This document shows positions 15,246 through 23,336 of a stretch of DNA of 64,000 nucleotides, in pieces. The notes under the pieces were generated by a model, which was not told the origin of the DNA, made no database searches, and saw only the letters and a program-made list of their open reading frames with translations. The stretch covers positions 1-64,000 of the forward strand of contig DXDR01000080.1 of NCBI GenBank assembly GCA_019115385.1, given 5' to 3'. A program made the translations under genes and the position numbers. How positions within the stretch are numbered: the stretch's first letter is position 1; the number at the start of each line of letters is the position of its first letter. The DNA is from Candidatus Mediterraneibacter avicola. Lineage in GTDB: Bacteria > Bacillota > Clostridia > Lachnospirales > Lachnospiraceae.

Positions 15246-16079
15246 TTATACCCCCTCCTTTCCTGTATCCGCGTTTTCGCTGTTTTTACTTTCTTCATTT
15301 TCCGCTTTTCTGTCCTGTGCATCGTCTGCCGCAGCCTCTTCTGACAGCGCTGCCGGCATTCCATCCTCAGGATGTCCCCCGCAGATTCCGCGGCTGGCGC
15401 AGGAGGAACACCCTTGCGCACATCCGGCTGCTGCAGGAACTTTCTTTCCTTTATTGGCCAGATTTCTTTTTATCCTGTTTTGAAGCGCCACCAGACATGC
15501 AAGCACAAAGAAAGCGCCCGGGGCAAGGATAAAAATCGTCAAAGGTTCGTACTGTATAAACATATGGAAACTGCCGATATTAATTTTTTCCGGCAGAGCT
15601 ATTCCGAAGATCTGCGCTGAGCCGATCAGTTCGCGGACGATCCCTATGCATGTCAGTCCCACCGTAAATCCAAGCCCCATCCCGATGCCGTCGAATATAG
15701 AAGGAAGCACCGGATTTTTTGAGGCATAACTCTCCGCTCTTCCCAGGATAATACAGTTTACCACGATCAGTGGGATATAAAGTCCGAGAGAATCGTAAAG
15801 GCTTGGCACAAATCCCTCCAGCAGGAAATCCACGATCGTCACGAAAGACGCCACTACCACGATAAACGCCGGCATTCTTACAGAATCCGGTATGATTTTC
15901 CGCAGCATGGAGATCAGCATATTTGACATGATCAGTACTGCTGTCGTGGAAAGCCCCATCCCGATGCCGTTGATCGCAGAAGTAGTGACCGCCAGAGTGG
16001 GACACATCCCGAGCATAAGGACAAAGGTCGGATTTTCTTTTACAAGGCCGTTATATAATCGTTCTGTACATCTACTCAT
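15246..16079 (-). CDS. rnfE: Rnf complex membrane subunit RnfE with Cys-rich C-terminal tail
   Basis: 277 residues. Residues 1 to about 204 are a normal RnfE: NPTFVLMLGMCPTLAVT and PLIVVNCIILGRAES carry the half-helix Cys residues of the RnfA/RnfE iron-sulfur site. The remaining 73 residues are extra. They contain C220, C224, C227 and C232 (spacing CxxxCxxCxxxxC), flanked by Gly/Ala, and then an acidic Ala/Glu/Asn-rich tail. The tail follows the basic stretch RNLANKGKK, so it should be cytoplasmic. Its role is unknown; an extra metal or Fe-S site is possible. It overlaps rnfG by eight bases and abuts rnfA. Confidence 0.95.
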   Translation of the reverse strand: MSRCTERLYNGLVKENPTFVLMLGMCPTLAVTTSAINGIGMGLSTTAVLIMSNMLISMLRKIIPDSVRMPAFIVVVASFVTIVDFLLEGFVPSLYDSLGLYIPLIVVNCIILGRAESYASKNPVLPSIFDGIGMGLGFTVGLTCIGIVRELIGSAQIFGIALPEKINIGSFHMFIQYEPLTIFILAPGAFFVLACLVALQNRIKRNLANKGKKVPAAAGCAQGCSSCASRGICGGHPEDGMPAALSEEAAADDAQDRKAENEESKNSENADTGKEGV

Positions 16080-16683
16080 TTCCGCCGCCTCCTAACTCGC
16101 TCTGAAAATATACCAGCGCTGAGTTCACAGCGTAGGTGACAGCGCTTGTCGTTATTGTCGCTCCGCTGATGGCGTCGATTTTGTCATCACCGGATTCTCC
16201 GCTTTTTGTATAGGCAAATTTTTCTACATTTTTATCCTTAAACTGATCTTTGAACTCAGCCTCATCAGCTTTCATCCCCAGGCCGGCCGTCTCACTGATG
16301 GAGAGCATCTCGATACCTGAGATTGTCCCGTCGTTCAGAATGCCTACGGATATCTCAATATCTCCGCCATAACCGGAATGTGATGTGACATTGATAACAT
16401 ATCCTGCCACTTCGCCATCCTCTGTTTTTCCTGCCGCAACTTCTGTGATATCGTCAGAATAGCCATTTTCTTTCAGAAGCGCCGCAGCTTCTTCCGCATC
16501 AAAATCTTTATATTCCTCAAAAGATGACGCATCGGGCAGAACTGCCCGGAACGCCTCCTGCTTTGCCGCCTCCTGGGCAGCTGCGATAGGTTCTTTTGTA
16601 ATATCATATACGATTCCGAGCAAAAGTCCCGAAACAACTGTGATAACCGTCAGTATTAATGTGTTTTTTATAATCTTATTCAT
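16072..16683 (-). CDS. rnfG: Rnf complex FMN-binding subunit RnfG
   Basis: 203 residues: one N-terminal membrane helix (LILTVITVVSGLLLGIVYDI) and an extracellular FMN_bind domain. The SGATITTSAV motif near residue 170 carries the Thr that ApbE flavinylates. The conserved ETAGLGMKADEAEF precedes it. RnfG carries electrons between the iron-sulfur and flavin centres of the Rnf pump. The gene overlaps rnfD by four bases (ATGA) at its 5' end and rnfE by eight at its 3' end. Confidence 0.97.
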   Translation of the reverse strand: MNKIIKNTLILTVITVVSGLLLGIVYDITKEPIAAAQEAAKQEAFRAVLPDASSFEEYKDFDAEEAAALLKENGYSDDITEVAAGKTEDGEVAGYVINVTSHSGYGGDIEISVGILNDGTISGIEMLSISETAGLGMKADEAEFKDQFKDKNVEKFAYTKSGESGDDKIDAISGATITTSAVTYAVNSALVYFQSELGGGGNE

Positions 16684-17615
16684 GCCTTTTCCCCTCCTTT
16701 TCCGAACGGTTTTGGAAGGGTGATCTTCTCGATCAGTGGGACGAGAAGATTGCTGATGATGATCGCATAAGACACCCCTTCAGACGAGCCGCCAAAAAGC
16801 CGGAACAGGCCTGTGAGCAGTCCAATACAGACGCCGTAAATAATTTTCCCGGTCGGGGTGATCGGCGAAGTGACATAATCTGTCGCCATAAACCATGCCC
16901 CGAGCATCAGGCCTCCTCCACAGAGATGAGCCGTAATATACTGCGCGTCAAATCCATGTCCTCCGAATATAACGATAAAAGCCACAAAGGACACCAGATA
17001 GGCGGCAGGGATTTCCAGTTCGATCACTCCCATAAGAAGGAGAAACATGGCGCCGACCATGATCGCGATCACAGAAGTCTCCCCGATCGTGCCGCTGATG
17101 TTTCCGAACATCATGTCCATTGTATTCACAGCCTCGCCCGCTTTCAGCTTAGCCAGCGGCGTGGCCCCGGTAACGCCGTCATAGACAAAATATGTCATAC
17201 GTCCCGAAAAACAGATCAGCAGAAAACATCTTGCGGCCAGCGCCGGATTCATAAAATTCTGCCCAAGTCCGCCAAAGAGCTGTTTTACTACAATAATAGC
17301 AAATACAGAGCCGAGCGCACCCATCCACAGAGGAAGTGTGGGCGGGAGATTCAGTGCCAGCAGAAGCCCTGTCACAACTGCGCTGAAATCATTGATCGTA
17401 ACCGGTTTATGCATCAGCTTTTCCCATATGTATTCAGCCAGCACCGCAGAGGCCACCGTCACGACCACGAGGAGCCAGGCGCCCTCCCTGCGGAAATTCC
17501 AGATACCGAAAAAGGTAGCCGGGAGCAGTGCGATCACTACAAGAAGCATGATCTTGCTGCTCGTGATCCGGTCGCGGATATGCGGCGAAGATGACACATT
17601 ATAATTCTCGTTCAT
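16680..17615 (-). CDS. rnfD: Rnf complex membrane subunit RnfD
   Basis: 311 residues with eight to nine transmembrane segments. The covalent FMN motif is in DGVTGATPLAKL; GLGQNFMNPALAARCFLL and FMATDYVTSPITPTGK are also conserved. RnfD is homologous to NqrB and probably forms part of the ion path. The start has a typical N-terminus (MNENYNVSSSPHIRDRITSS), and the gene follows rnfC by 30 bases. Confidence 0.97.
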   Translation of the reverse strand: MNENYNVSSSPHIRDRITSSKIMLLVVIALLPATFFGIWNFRREGAWLLVVVTVASAVLAEYIWEKLMHKPVTINDFSAVVTGLLLALNLPPTLPLWMGALGSVFAIIVVKQLFGGLGQNFMNPALAARCFLLICFSGRMTYFVYDGVTGATPLAKLKAGEAVNTMDMMFGNISGTIGETSVIAIMVGAMFLLLMGVIELEIPAAYLVSFVAFIVIFGGHGFDAQYITAHLCGGGLMLGAWFMATDYVTSPITPTGKIIYGVCIGLLTGLFRLFGGSSEGVSYAIIISNLLVPLIEKITLPKPFGKGGEKA

Positions 17616-17645
17616 TATTCCTTACACCTCTCTTTATTCTTCCTG

Positions 17646-18971
17646 TTATTTCTTTCTGTTAGCCAGTGCAGTTTTCCGCATTGATCCGATTGCCTGTTTC
17701 AACTGCCGTTTTGCCGGACAGACATAGCTGCATGAGCCGCACTCTACGCATTCCAGTCCATTCATAGCCGTAAACGAAGCTTCATCATGCCGCTTAGCAT
17801 GATCGGCGAGTCTGGACGGGATCAGCCTGCTGGGACATACCTCCACACAGCGTCCGCAGTTGATGCATGCAGATTCACGAAGCCGCGAGACTGCATCCTT
17901 CTGAAATGCGAGCAGGGAGGAAGATGTCTTCGTCACCGGAGCGTCCAGAGACACCATTGCAAATCCCATCATCGGTCCGCCTGAGATCAGCTTTTCCGGC
18001 TGTGCAGAAAAGCCGCCTGCAGCTTCGGCAAGCTCCCGGTGGCTCGTGCCAAGGAGGACCTTAAAATTCCCAGGATTATTTACTGCATCTCCGCTCACTG
18101 TAACAATACGCTCGAGAAGAGGTTTTCCTTCGATCACCGCCTGGTGAACAGCGATCAGAGTTTCCACATTATCGACAATACATCCCGCATCTGCCGGGAG
18201 CATAGAAGAATTGATCGCACGCTTTGTCACTGTATATATGAGCTGCCGTTCTGCACCCTGAGGGTATTTTGTCATCAGAGCTTCCACATCCATCTGATCA
18301 TCCATGTCCGCTGCATGTATAGCTTCTTCCAGCTTTTCAATGCAGTCTTTCTTGTTATCCTCCACGGCAAAAATTCCCCTGGCATTCGGGAACAGCGCGA
18401 GAAGGACTTTCATGCCGCTTACGATCTTATCTGTGTATTCCAGCATACACCGGTAATCCGCTGTAATATATGGCTCGCACTCTGCACAGTTGGCGATCAC
18501 ATATTCAATTTTGTCCGGTTCCTTCGGAGACAGTTTTACCCTCGTCGGGAAACCTGCGCCTCCCATACCTACGATACCGGCATCTCCTATCTTCTGAAGG
18601 ATCTCTTCACGGGTCATTTCGGCAAGAGGTTTTACAGATCCATACTCCATTTCCGTATACAACCCGTCGTTTTCAATGATAATGCAGTCCGTTTTCGTAC
18701 CGGCAGGGCTGAACCGCTGTTCTATTCCCTTTACGGTACCGGATACTGAAGCGTGGACAGGAGCTGATACAAATCCTCCCGCCTCAGCAATTACCTGTCC
18801 TTTCAGAACATGATCGCCTTTTTTTACTGCCGGTTTTGCCGGCGCGCCGATATGCTGTGAAAGGGGATAAGCCATTTCTCCCTGAGGAATGACAGGCTGG
18901 ATTTCACGGTCTTTCGAGAAACGTTTCCCGTCGTCCGGATGAATTCCGCCCGCAAATGTCAAAAGTCGCAT
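17646..18971 (-). CDS. rnfC: Rnf complex NADH-binding subunit RnfC
   Basis: 441 residues. The N-terminal RnfC domain (FAGGIHPDDGKRF, LSQHIGAPAKPAV) is followed by the NAD/FMN-binding Rossmann-like part with VGMGGAGFPTRVKL and IANCAECEPYITADYR. A SLBB region and two [4Fe-4S] clusters follow (CINCGRCVEVCP and CVECGSCSYVCP). It is the peripheral subunit where NAD is reduced. The first gene of rnfCDGEAB, it is preceded by a 331-base region with a promoter-like sequence and nested dyads. Confidence 0.97.
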   Translation of the reverse strand: MRLLTFAGGIHPDDGKRFSKDREIQPVIPQGEMAYPLSQHIGAPAKPAVKKGDHVLKGQVIAEAGGFVSAPVHASVSGTVKGIEQRFSPAGTKTDCIIIENDGLYTEMEYGSVKPLAEMTREEILQKIGDAGIVGMGGAGFPTRVKLSPKEPDKIEYVIANCAECEPYITADYRCMLEYTDKIVSGMKVLLALFPNARGIFAVEDNKKDCIEKLEEAIHAADMDDQMDVEALMTKYPQGAERQLIYTVTKRAINSSMLPADAGCIVDNVETLIAVHQAVIEGKPLLERIVTVSGDAVNNPGNFKVLLGTSHRELAEAAGGFSAQPEKLISGGPMMGFAMVSLDAPVTKTSSSLLAFQKDAVSRLRESACINCGRCVEVCPSRLIPSRLADHAKRHDEASFTAMNGLECVECGSCSYVCPAKRQLKQAIGSMRKTALANRKK

Positions 18972-19062
18972 TCTTTCTCATCCTTTCTTTTCCGGCAGCA
19001 GTATCAGACTGATCGCTTCAGTCACATGCCGCTCTATTCTCGCAATAAAATCATTGTACTAA

Positions 19063-19126
19063 AATATAACTTTAAAATCCAGTAATCTGACAACAAAAAT
19101 TGCATATTTATGCATACATTTGTCAG
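19063..19126 (-). promoter_or_regulatory. Putative rnf promoter with nested operator-like dyad
   Basis: TTGTCA (19093-19088) and TATATT (19068-19063) are separated by 19 bases, a wide spacing. The -35 lies inside a dyad: CTGACAA at 19087-19093 and TTGTCAG at 19120-19126 flank an inner inverted repeat TGCATA-TT-TATGCA (19101-19114). The arrangement suggests a regulator binding site over the promoter. It does not match a textbook Rex site. Seen directly; the function is inferred. Confidence 0.4.
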
Positions 19127-19135
19127 TTCCAGATA

Positions 19136-19216
19136 AACAAATAAAAACCGCGAAACTGCATCTGCTCTGACGCCCCGGGGATTTTCCCCGTTCAGTCAGG
19201 CAGTACAATTCCGCGG
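19136..19216 (-). terminator. Long composite terminator hairpin behind rpsA
   Basis: On the minus strand four successive arms pair in nested order: CCGCG with CGCGG (outermost, 19212-19216 with 19148-19152), GCAGT with ACTGC, GTCAG with CTGAC, and a GC-rich tip around a short A/T loop. It is followed by TTTTTATTTGTTTATC. It lies 86 bases after the rpsA stop. It could instead be a leader element of the rnf operon, but the T-tract favours termination. Confidence 0.65.
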
Positions 19217-19302
19217 ATTCTTTTTCTTCCGTCCAGCCAGTAAAAATGCCGGGCGCTAATAATCTACAGGTTTTCTATTGGACCCGTTTCAGACAGTTTG
19301 GC

Positions 19303-20412
19303 TTACTCTTCTGTCTCATTCTCTTCCTCCAACGGAGCTGCCGCAGAAGCCTCTGTGTGTTCCGGTTCAAGAACCTTCATGCTCAGGCTGATCTTCTTCT
19401 CAGCCTCATTGAGATCTACGATCTTCGCTGTGATCTCCTGGCCAATAGAAAGAACATCTGAAGGCTTATCTACATGTGCTCTGGAAATCTGAGATACGTG
19501 GAGAAGCGCATCCACTCCCGGTGCAAGTTCAACAAACGCACCAAAGTCTGTCATACGGGCAACCTTTCCAGTGATAATGGTTCCGACTGCAAAGTCCTCC
19601 GCCGCGTTTACCCAGGGATTTGTCTCCGGGAACTTCAGGCTGAGCGCGATCTTTGTATCGTGGATATCCTTTACAAGCACTTTCAGCGTATCGCCCACAT
19701 GAAATACCTTTTTCGGGTTGTCCACTCTGCCCCATGACATTTCTGAAATGTGAAGCAGTCCGTCAACGCCTCCAAGATCAATAAACGCACCGAAATCAGT
19801 AACATTTTTTATTGTGCCTTCAACTGTATCGCCTACTTTGAGTTTTGCAAAAAGTTCTTTCTGTCTCTCAGCGCGCTCAGCGACAAGAAGCTGGCGTCTG
19901 TCGCCGATCACACGGTTTCTGCGGGGATTGAACTCGCTGATCACAAATTCAATTTCTTTTCCTTCATATTTTCCGAGATCCTTCTCATAAGAATCTGATA
20001 CAAGGCTTGCGGGGATGAACACTCTCACCTCGTCTACCGTCGCGCAGATACCTCCTCCGAGGATCTGCGTAACTGTCGCCTTCAGCACTTCTTTGTTTTC
20101 ATAAGCTTCCCGCAGTCTCTCATTGCCCTTCTCAACAGCAAGCCTCTTATATGTAAGAAGAACCTGTCCTTCTCCGTCATTCACCTTCAGCACTTTGACT
20201 GTCATCGTATCTCCCACAGAAACAACGGTTGTAAGATCAAGAGACTGGTCGTTCGAATACTCGCTCTTTGTGATGATGCCGTCCGCCTTGTAGCCAATAT
20301 TCAGGATGATCTCATCCGGCTTCACGTCGATCACAGTACCTTCGACTACCTCTCCGTTGTGGATTGTTTTAAATGACTCGTCTAACATCTGTTCAAAAGA
20401 TAATTCTGACAT
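19303..20412 (-). CDS. rpsA: Ribosomal protein S1-like RNA-binding protein (four S1 domains)
   Basis: 369 residues from the ATG at 20412 (MSELSFEQML), with GAGGAGG upstream inside the ispH gene. Four S1 repeats are visible: GEVVEGTVIDVKPDEIILNI, then LKATVTQILGGGICATV, then GDTVEGTIKNVTDFGAFIDL and GTIITGKVARMTDFGAFVEL. An acidic Glu/Ala tail follows. Four domains is the usual low-GC Gram-positive form, shorter than the six-domain E. coli S1. The gene overlaps the end of ispH by 20 bases, so translation is coupled; in some clostridia the two are one fused protein. It may help initiation or regulate mRNA. Confidence 0.93.
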   Translation of the reverse strand: MSELSFEQMLDESFKTIHNGEVVEGTVIDVKPDEIILNIGYKADGIITKSEYSNDQSLDLTTVVSVGDTMTVKVLKVNDGEGQVLLTYKRLAVEKGNERLREAYENKEVLKATVTQILGGGICATVDEVRVFIPASLVSDSYEKDLGKYEGKEIEFVISEFNPRRNRVIGDRRQLLVAERAERQKELFAKLKVGDTVEGTIKNVTDFGAFIDLGGVDGLLHISEMSWGRVDNPKKVFHVGDTLKVLVKDIHDTKIALSLKFPETNPWVNAAEDFAVGTIITGKVARMTDFGAFVELAPGVDALLHVSQISRAHVDKPSDVLSIGQEITAKIVDLNEAEKKISLSMKVLEPEHTEASAAAPLEEENETEE

Positions 20413-21247
20413 TATTTTGAACCTCCTCAATTATATTGTTGGGCGTGGATGCCCCTGCTGTAATACCTACTGTTTCCACTGACCCTAATTGATTCAAATC
20501 CAAATCGTCAAGTGTCTGTATATAGTACGTATTGTTACATGCCCTGCGGCATATTTCAAATAACTTCTGGGTATTGGAACTATGCTTGTCACCAATCACT
20601 ATCATAGCATCCACCGATTCTGCAATGCTTTCCGCCTCTGTCTGCCGCTCTTTTGTAGCATTACAGATTGTATTTAAAACACTTACATAATAACTCTTTT
20701 CAGAAATAATTTCAACTAAATCTTTAAATTTATTGTAATTAAATGTCGTCTGGGAAACAATACAGATTTTTTCATTTTCTCCAGGAGAAAAGTTCTCAGC
20801 CTCCCCGGCGCTCTGGATCACGACCGCCTTTTCACCTGCCCGGCTGAAAATCCCCTGAACCTCAGGATGCTCGGGATTTCCAATTATTACAATACGGTCG
20901 CCCTGTGCGCTGTGCTCCCGCACGATATTGTGGATCTTTTTCACAAAAGGACAAGTAGCATCAATAATATTCAGATTTTGGGATTTCAGGATATCATAAA
21001 TTTCCTGTGTGACTCCATGGGAACGAATGATCACTGTACCGTGTCCGATAGCCTCAAGTTCCTTTTTTGAGCGAAGAACGACAACTCCTTTTTCTTCCAG
21101 ATCTCTGACAACTTCCCCATTATGGATAATAGGGCCGTAAGTGTATATTTTTTCACTGCTGTTCTGTTTTATCTGCTCATAAACCGTGTCCACTGCACGC
21201 TTTACGCCAAAGCAGAAACCGGCTGTTTTTGCCTTGATCACCTGCAT
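20393..21247 (-). CDS. ispH: 4-hydroxy-3-methylbut-2-enyl diphosphate reductase IspH
   Basis: 284 residues of normal length. The three conserved Cys that hold the [4Fe-4S] cluster are C12 (GFCFGV), C99 (DATCPFV) and C195 (NTICNAT). The substrate-binding HNGEV, SHGV and EHPEV segments are present. IspH makes IPP and DMAPP in the last step of the non-mevalonate (MEP) isoprenoid pathway. It lies 39 bases after cmk and overlaps the S1 gene, the cmk-ispH-rpsA order common in clostridia. Confidence 0.97.
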   Translation of the reverse strand: MQVIKAKTAGFCFGVKRAVDTVYEQIKQNSSEKIYTYGPIIHNGEVVRDLEEKGVVVLRSKKELEAIGHGTVIIRSHGVTQEIYDILKSQNLNIIDATCPFVKKIHNIVREHSAQGDRIVIIGNPEHPEVQGIFSRAGEKAVVIQSAGEAENFSPGENEKICIVSQTTFNYNKFKDLVEIISEKSYYVSVLNTICNATKERQTEAESIAESVDAMIVIGDKHSSNTQKLFEICRRACNNTYYIQTLDDLDLNQLGSVETVGITAGASTPNNIIEEVQNNVRIIF

Positions 21248-21286
21248 ATTTTTCTCCTGCCGTTTCTTATACTTTAATACGCCTCA

Positions 21287-21943
21287 TTATCTGCAGTAAC
21301 TGCAGATGGCCTCTACCACCTGAGTGATGGTCATCTCAGAACTGTCGATCAGGACCGCATCCTCAGCCCGACGAAGCGGCGCGATCTCTCTCGTCATATC
21401 CCGTTCGTCCCGCTCTTTAATATCCCTTGCGATCTCTTCCAGGCTGCATTCTATTCCCTTAGCCTTCAGCTCGTCAAATCTTCTCTTCGCCCTTGTCTCA
21501 ACACTTGCCGTCAGATATATTTTCACATCTGCTTCAGGAAGAATATTGGTACCGATATCCCGTCCATCCATGATCACATCTTTTTCCTCCGCCAGGGAGC
21601 GCTGCAGTTCAAGCAGTTTCTGCCGCACCTCCGGGATGGCCGAGGTTTTGGACGCCATGTTCCCCACTTCTTCTGTGCGGAGCATGGCTGTTACATTTTC
21701 TCCGTTTAAATAGATCTGCTGCGCGCCATTTTCATAGCCTATGGTTACCTGTGCATCCCTGCAGGCATCTGCGACAGCCTTTTTGTTGTCAGGATTGATC
21801 CCCTTCTTCAGAAAATGAATGGCAAGCCCTCTGTACATTGCTCCGGTGTCGACATAAATATACCCTTTTTCCTTAGCTACGAGCTTTGCAATGGTGCTTT
21901 TGCCCGCCCCCGCCGGGCCGTCAACCGCTACATTATACCCCAT
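21287..21943 (-). CDS. cmk: (d)CMP kinase
   Basis: 218 residues from the ATG at 21943, six bases after GAGGAGG. Walker A is DGPAGAGKST (residues 8-17). The CMP-binding YVDTGAMYRGLA and MDGRDIGTNILP and the lid-like RRFDELKAKG and KERDERDMTRE are all present. The enzyme phosphorylates CMP and dCMP. First gene of the cmk-ispH-rpsA unit. Confidence 0.96.
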   Translation of the reverse strand: MGYNVAVDGPAGAGKSTIAKLVAKEKGYIYVDTGAMYRGLAIHFLKKGINPDNKKAVADACRDAQVTIGYENGAQQIYLNGENVTAMLRTEEVGNMASKTSAIPEVRQKLLELQRSLAEEKDVIMDGRDIGTNILPEADVKIYLTASVETRAKRRFDELKAKGIECSLEEIARDIKERDERDMTREIAPLRRAEDAVLIDSSEMTITQVVEAICSYCR

Positions 21944-21972
21944 TGTTTTCCTCCTCATGTTTTAATGTATAA

Positions 21973-22001
21973 ATTATACCCCGAACAGCCCTTTAACACA
22001 A
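21973..22001 (-). promoter_or_regulatory. Promoter of cmk-ispH-rpsA
   Basis: On the minus strand TTGTGT (22001-21996) and a perfect TATAAT (21978-21973) with a 17-base spacer, 30 bases upstream of the cmk ATG. It begins directly behind the hairpin that ends the previous gene. Confidence 0.7.
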
Positions 22002-22010
22002 GGTTCAGAT

Positions 22011-22040
22011 TAAAAGGCACCCGGAAGTTCCAAGCGCCTT
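22011..22040 (-). terminator. Probable terminator of the BaiN-like gene
   Basis: AAGGC pairs with GCCTT (22036-22040 with 22014-22018) around an inner GGAA-C-TTCC, followed on the minus strand by TTTTAATC. It is 46 bases after the stop of the flavoprotein gene. The T-tract is short, so efficiency is uncertain. Confidence 0.45.
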
Positions 22041-22085
22041 ACAGCTTCCTCTCTATATAAGGGTATGACAGCAGCCCTGCTTTCT

Positions 22086-23336
22086 TCATGCGCCCGCATG
22101 TACGCCGGCAAGATATCCTGTGCTCCATGCGATCTGAAGGTTAAATCCTCCCGTCACTGCGTCCAGATCCAGCACTTCCCCGGCGAAATACAGGCCTTTT
22201 ACCAGCTTCGACTCCATTGTTCCCGGGTCGATCTCTTTGACTGACACTCCGCCTTTTGTGATGATCGCCTCGTTAAAGCCGCGCAGGCCGGTCAGCGTCA
22301 TGGAGAAATCTTTGATCAGCCGCACAAACCTCAGCCGCTCTTCCTTCGTGATCTCATGAACTTTTTTTTGGTCATCAATACCGGACAGTTCTATGATCAC
22401 AGGTCTGAGTTTCGCCGGGAAAAGGCTGTCCACCGCATTTTTGAACTTGCGGTTGTGATTTGCTTCGAACTCCCGGAGCACTCTTTTATCCAGCTGTTCT
22501 TCCGTAAGCGCCGGCTTCAGATCGATATGCAGCGTCAGTTCTTTTTCTCTCAGCCGTTTCCCGACCACGCTGCTGGCGCTCAGGATAACGGGGCCTGTCA
22601 CTCCGTAATGGGTAAAAAGCATCTCCCCGAACTCCTGATACAATTTCTTTTTCCCGTCTGTGATCTGAATCTCGACATTTCGCAGCGAAAGTCCCATCAG
22701 TTCACCGGCATACCATTCTTTCACTTCCATAGGCACGAGAGACGGATAAAGCTCAGTCACTTTATGTCCGCATTCCCCTGCAAACCGGTATCCATCGCCT
22801 GTAGAACCTGTGGACGGATAAGAAAGGCCGCCGGTGGCCACGATCACGGAATCATACCGCTTCTCCCCTCCTGAGGAAGTCAGCAGACCCGAGACAGTCT
22901 GGCCTGCTCCGTCTTTCCTCTCCGTTATGAACAGCCGCTTCACTTCCGCATTAAAATTGATTTTTACTCCAAGCCGGCACAATTCGCGTTCAAGAGCGCG
23001 TATCACGTCAGAAGAATGGTCTGAAACAGGAAAAACTCTGCCGCCGCGCTCTACCTTTGTCTTCACGCCCAGTTCTTCAAAAAAAGCCACCGCCTGTTCA
23101 TTCGTAAAAGTATAAAAGCTGCTGTATAAAAACTTGGGGTTGCTGACCACTGCCGAGAACAGTTCGTCCATCTCCGCCGCATTCGTCAGATTGCAGCGGC
23201 CCTTCCCGGTGATAAACAGCTTTTTCCCCAGTTTTTCGTTTTTTTCATACAAATGCACTTCATTTCCGCCGCGGGCAGCAAAAACCGCCGCCATCATTCC
23301 AGCCGCTCCTCCGCCGATAACAGCTGTTTTACTCAT
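22086..23336 (-). CDS. BaiN/RdsA (HI0933)-family NAD(P)/FAD-dependent oxidoreductase
   Basis: 416 residues. The N-terminal dinucleotide fold is VIGGGAAGMMAAVFAARGGN, followed by LGKKLFITGKGRCNLTN, the family hallmark. VATGGLSYPSTGSTGDGYRFA lies mid-protein and FAGEVLDLDAVTGGFNLQIA at the C-terminus completes the FAD site. This large flavoprotein family is annotated as aminoacetone oxidase-like or BaiN (bile acid reductase in one gut Clostridium); the substrate here is unknown. The start overlaps the RpiR-type regulator gene by eight bases and has GGAAGGAGATACAG. Confidence 0.92.
   Translation of the reverse strand: MSKTAVIGGGAAGMMAAVFAARGGNEVHLYEKNEKLGKKLFITGKGRCNLTNAAEMDELFSAVVSNPKFLYSSFYTFTNEQAVAFFEELGVKTKVERGGRVFPVSDHSSDVIRALERELCRLGVKINFNAEVKRLFITERKDGAGQTVSGLLTSSGGEKRYDSVIVATGGLSYPSTGSTGDGYRFAGECGHKVTELYPSLVPMEVKEWYAGELMGLSLRNVEIQITDGKKKLYQEFGEMLFTHYGVTGPVILSASSVVGKRLREKELTLHIDLKPALTEEQLDKRVLREFEANHNRKFKNAVDSLFPAKLRPVIIELSGIDDQKKVHEITKEERLRFVRLIKDFSMTLTGLRGFNEAIITKGGVSVKEIDPGTMESKLVKGLYFAGEVLDLDAVTGGFNLQIAWSTGYLAGVHAGA

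Larger units (their letters stand above)
18972..19302 (-). other. Gene-free interval between rpsA and rnfC
   Basis: 331 bases without a gene. Going 5' to 3' on the minus strand it holds an rpsA trailer, a long T-tailed hairpin (19148-19216), a nested dyad (19087-19126) overlapping a possible -35, a -10-like TATATT at 19068-19063, and a leader of about 90 bases ending in the rnfC ribosome site AAAGGATGAGAAAGA. I see no conserved riboswitch class and no small frame with a good start site. Confidence 0.7.

Noticed and set aside
19087-19126. A Rex redox-repressor operator at rnfC
   Set aside because: The known clostridial Rex pattern (TTGTTAA-like with TTAACAA) is not matched; the arms here are CTGACAA/TTGTCAG.
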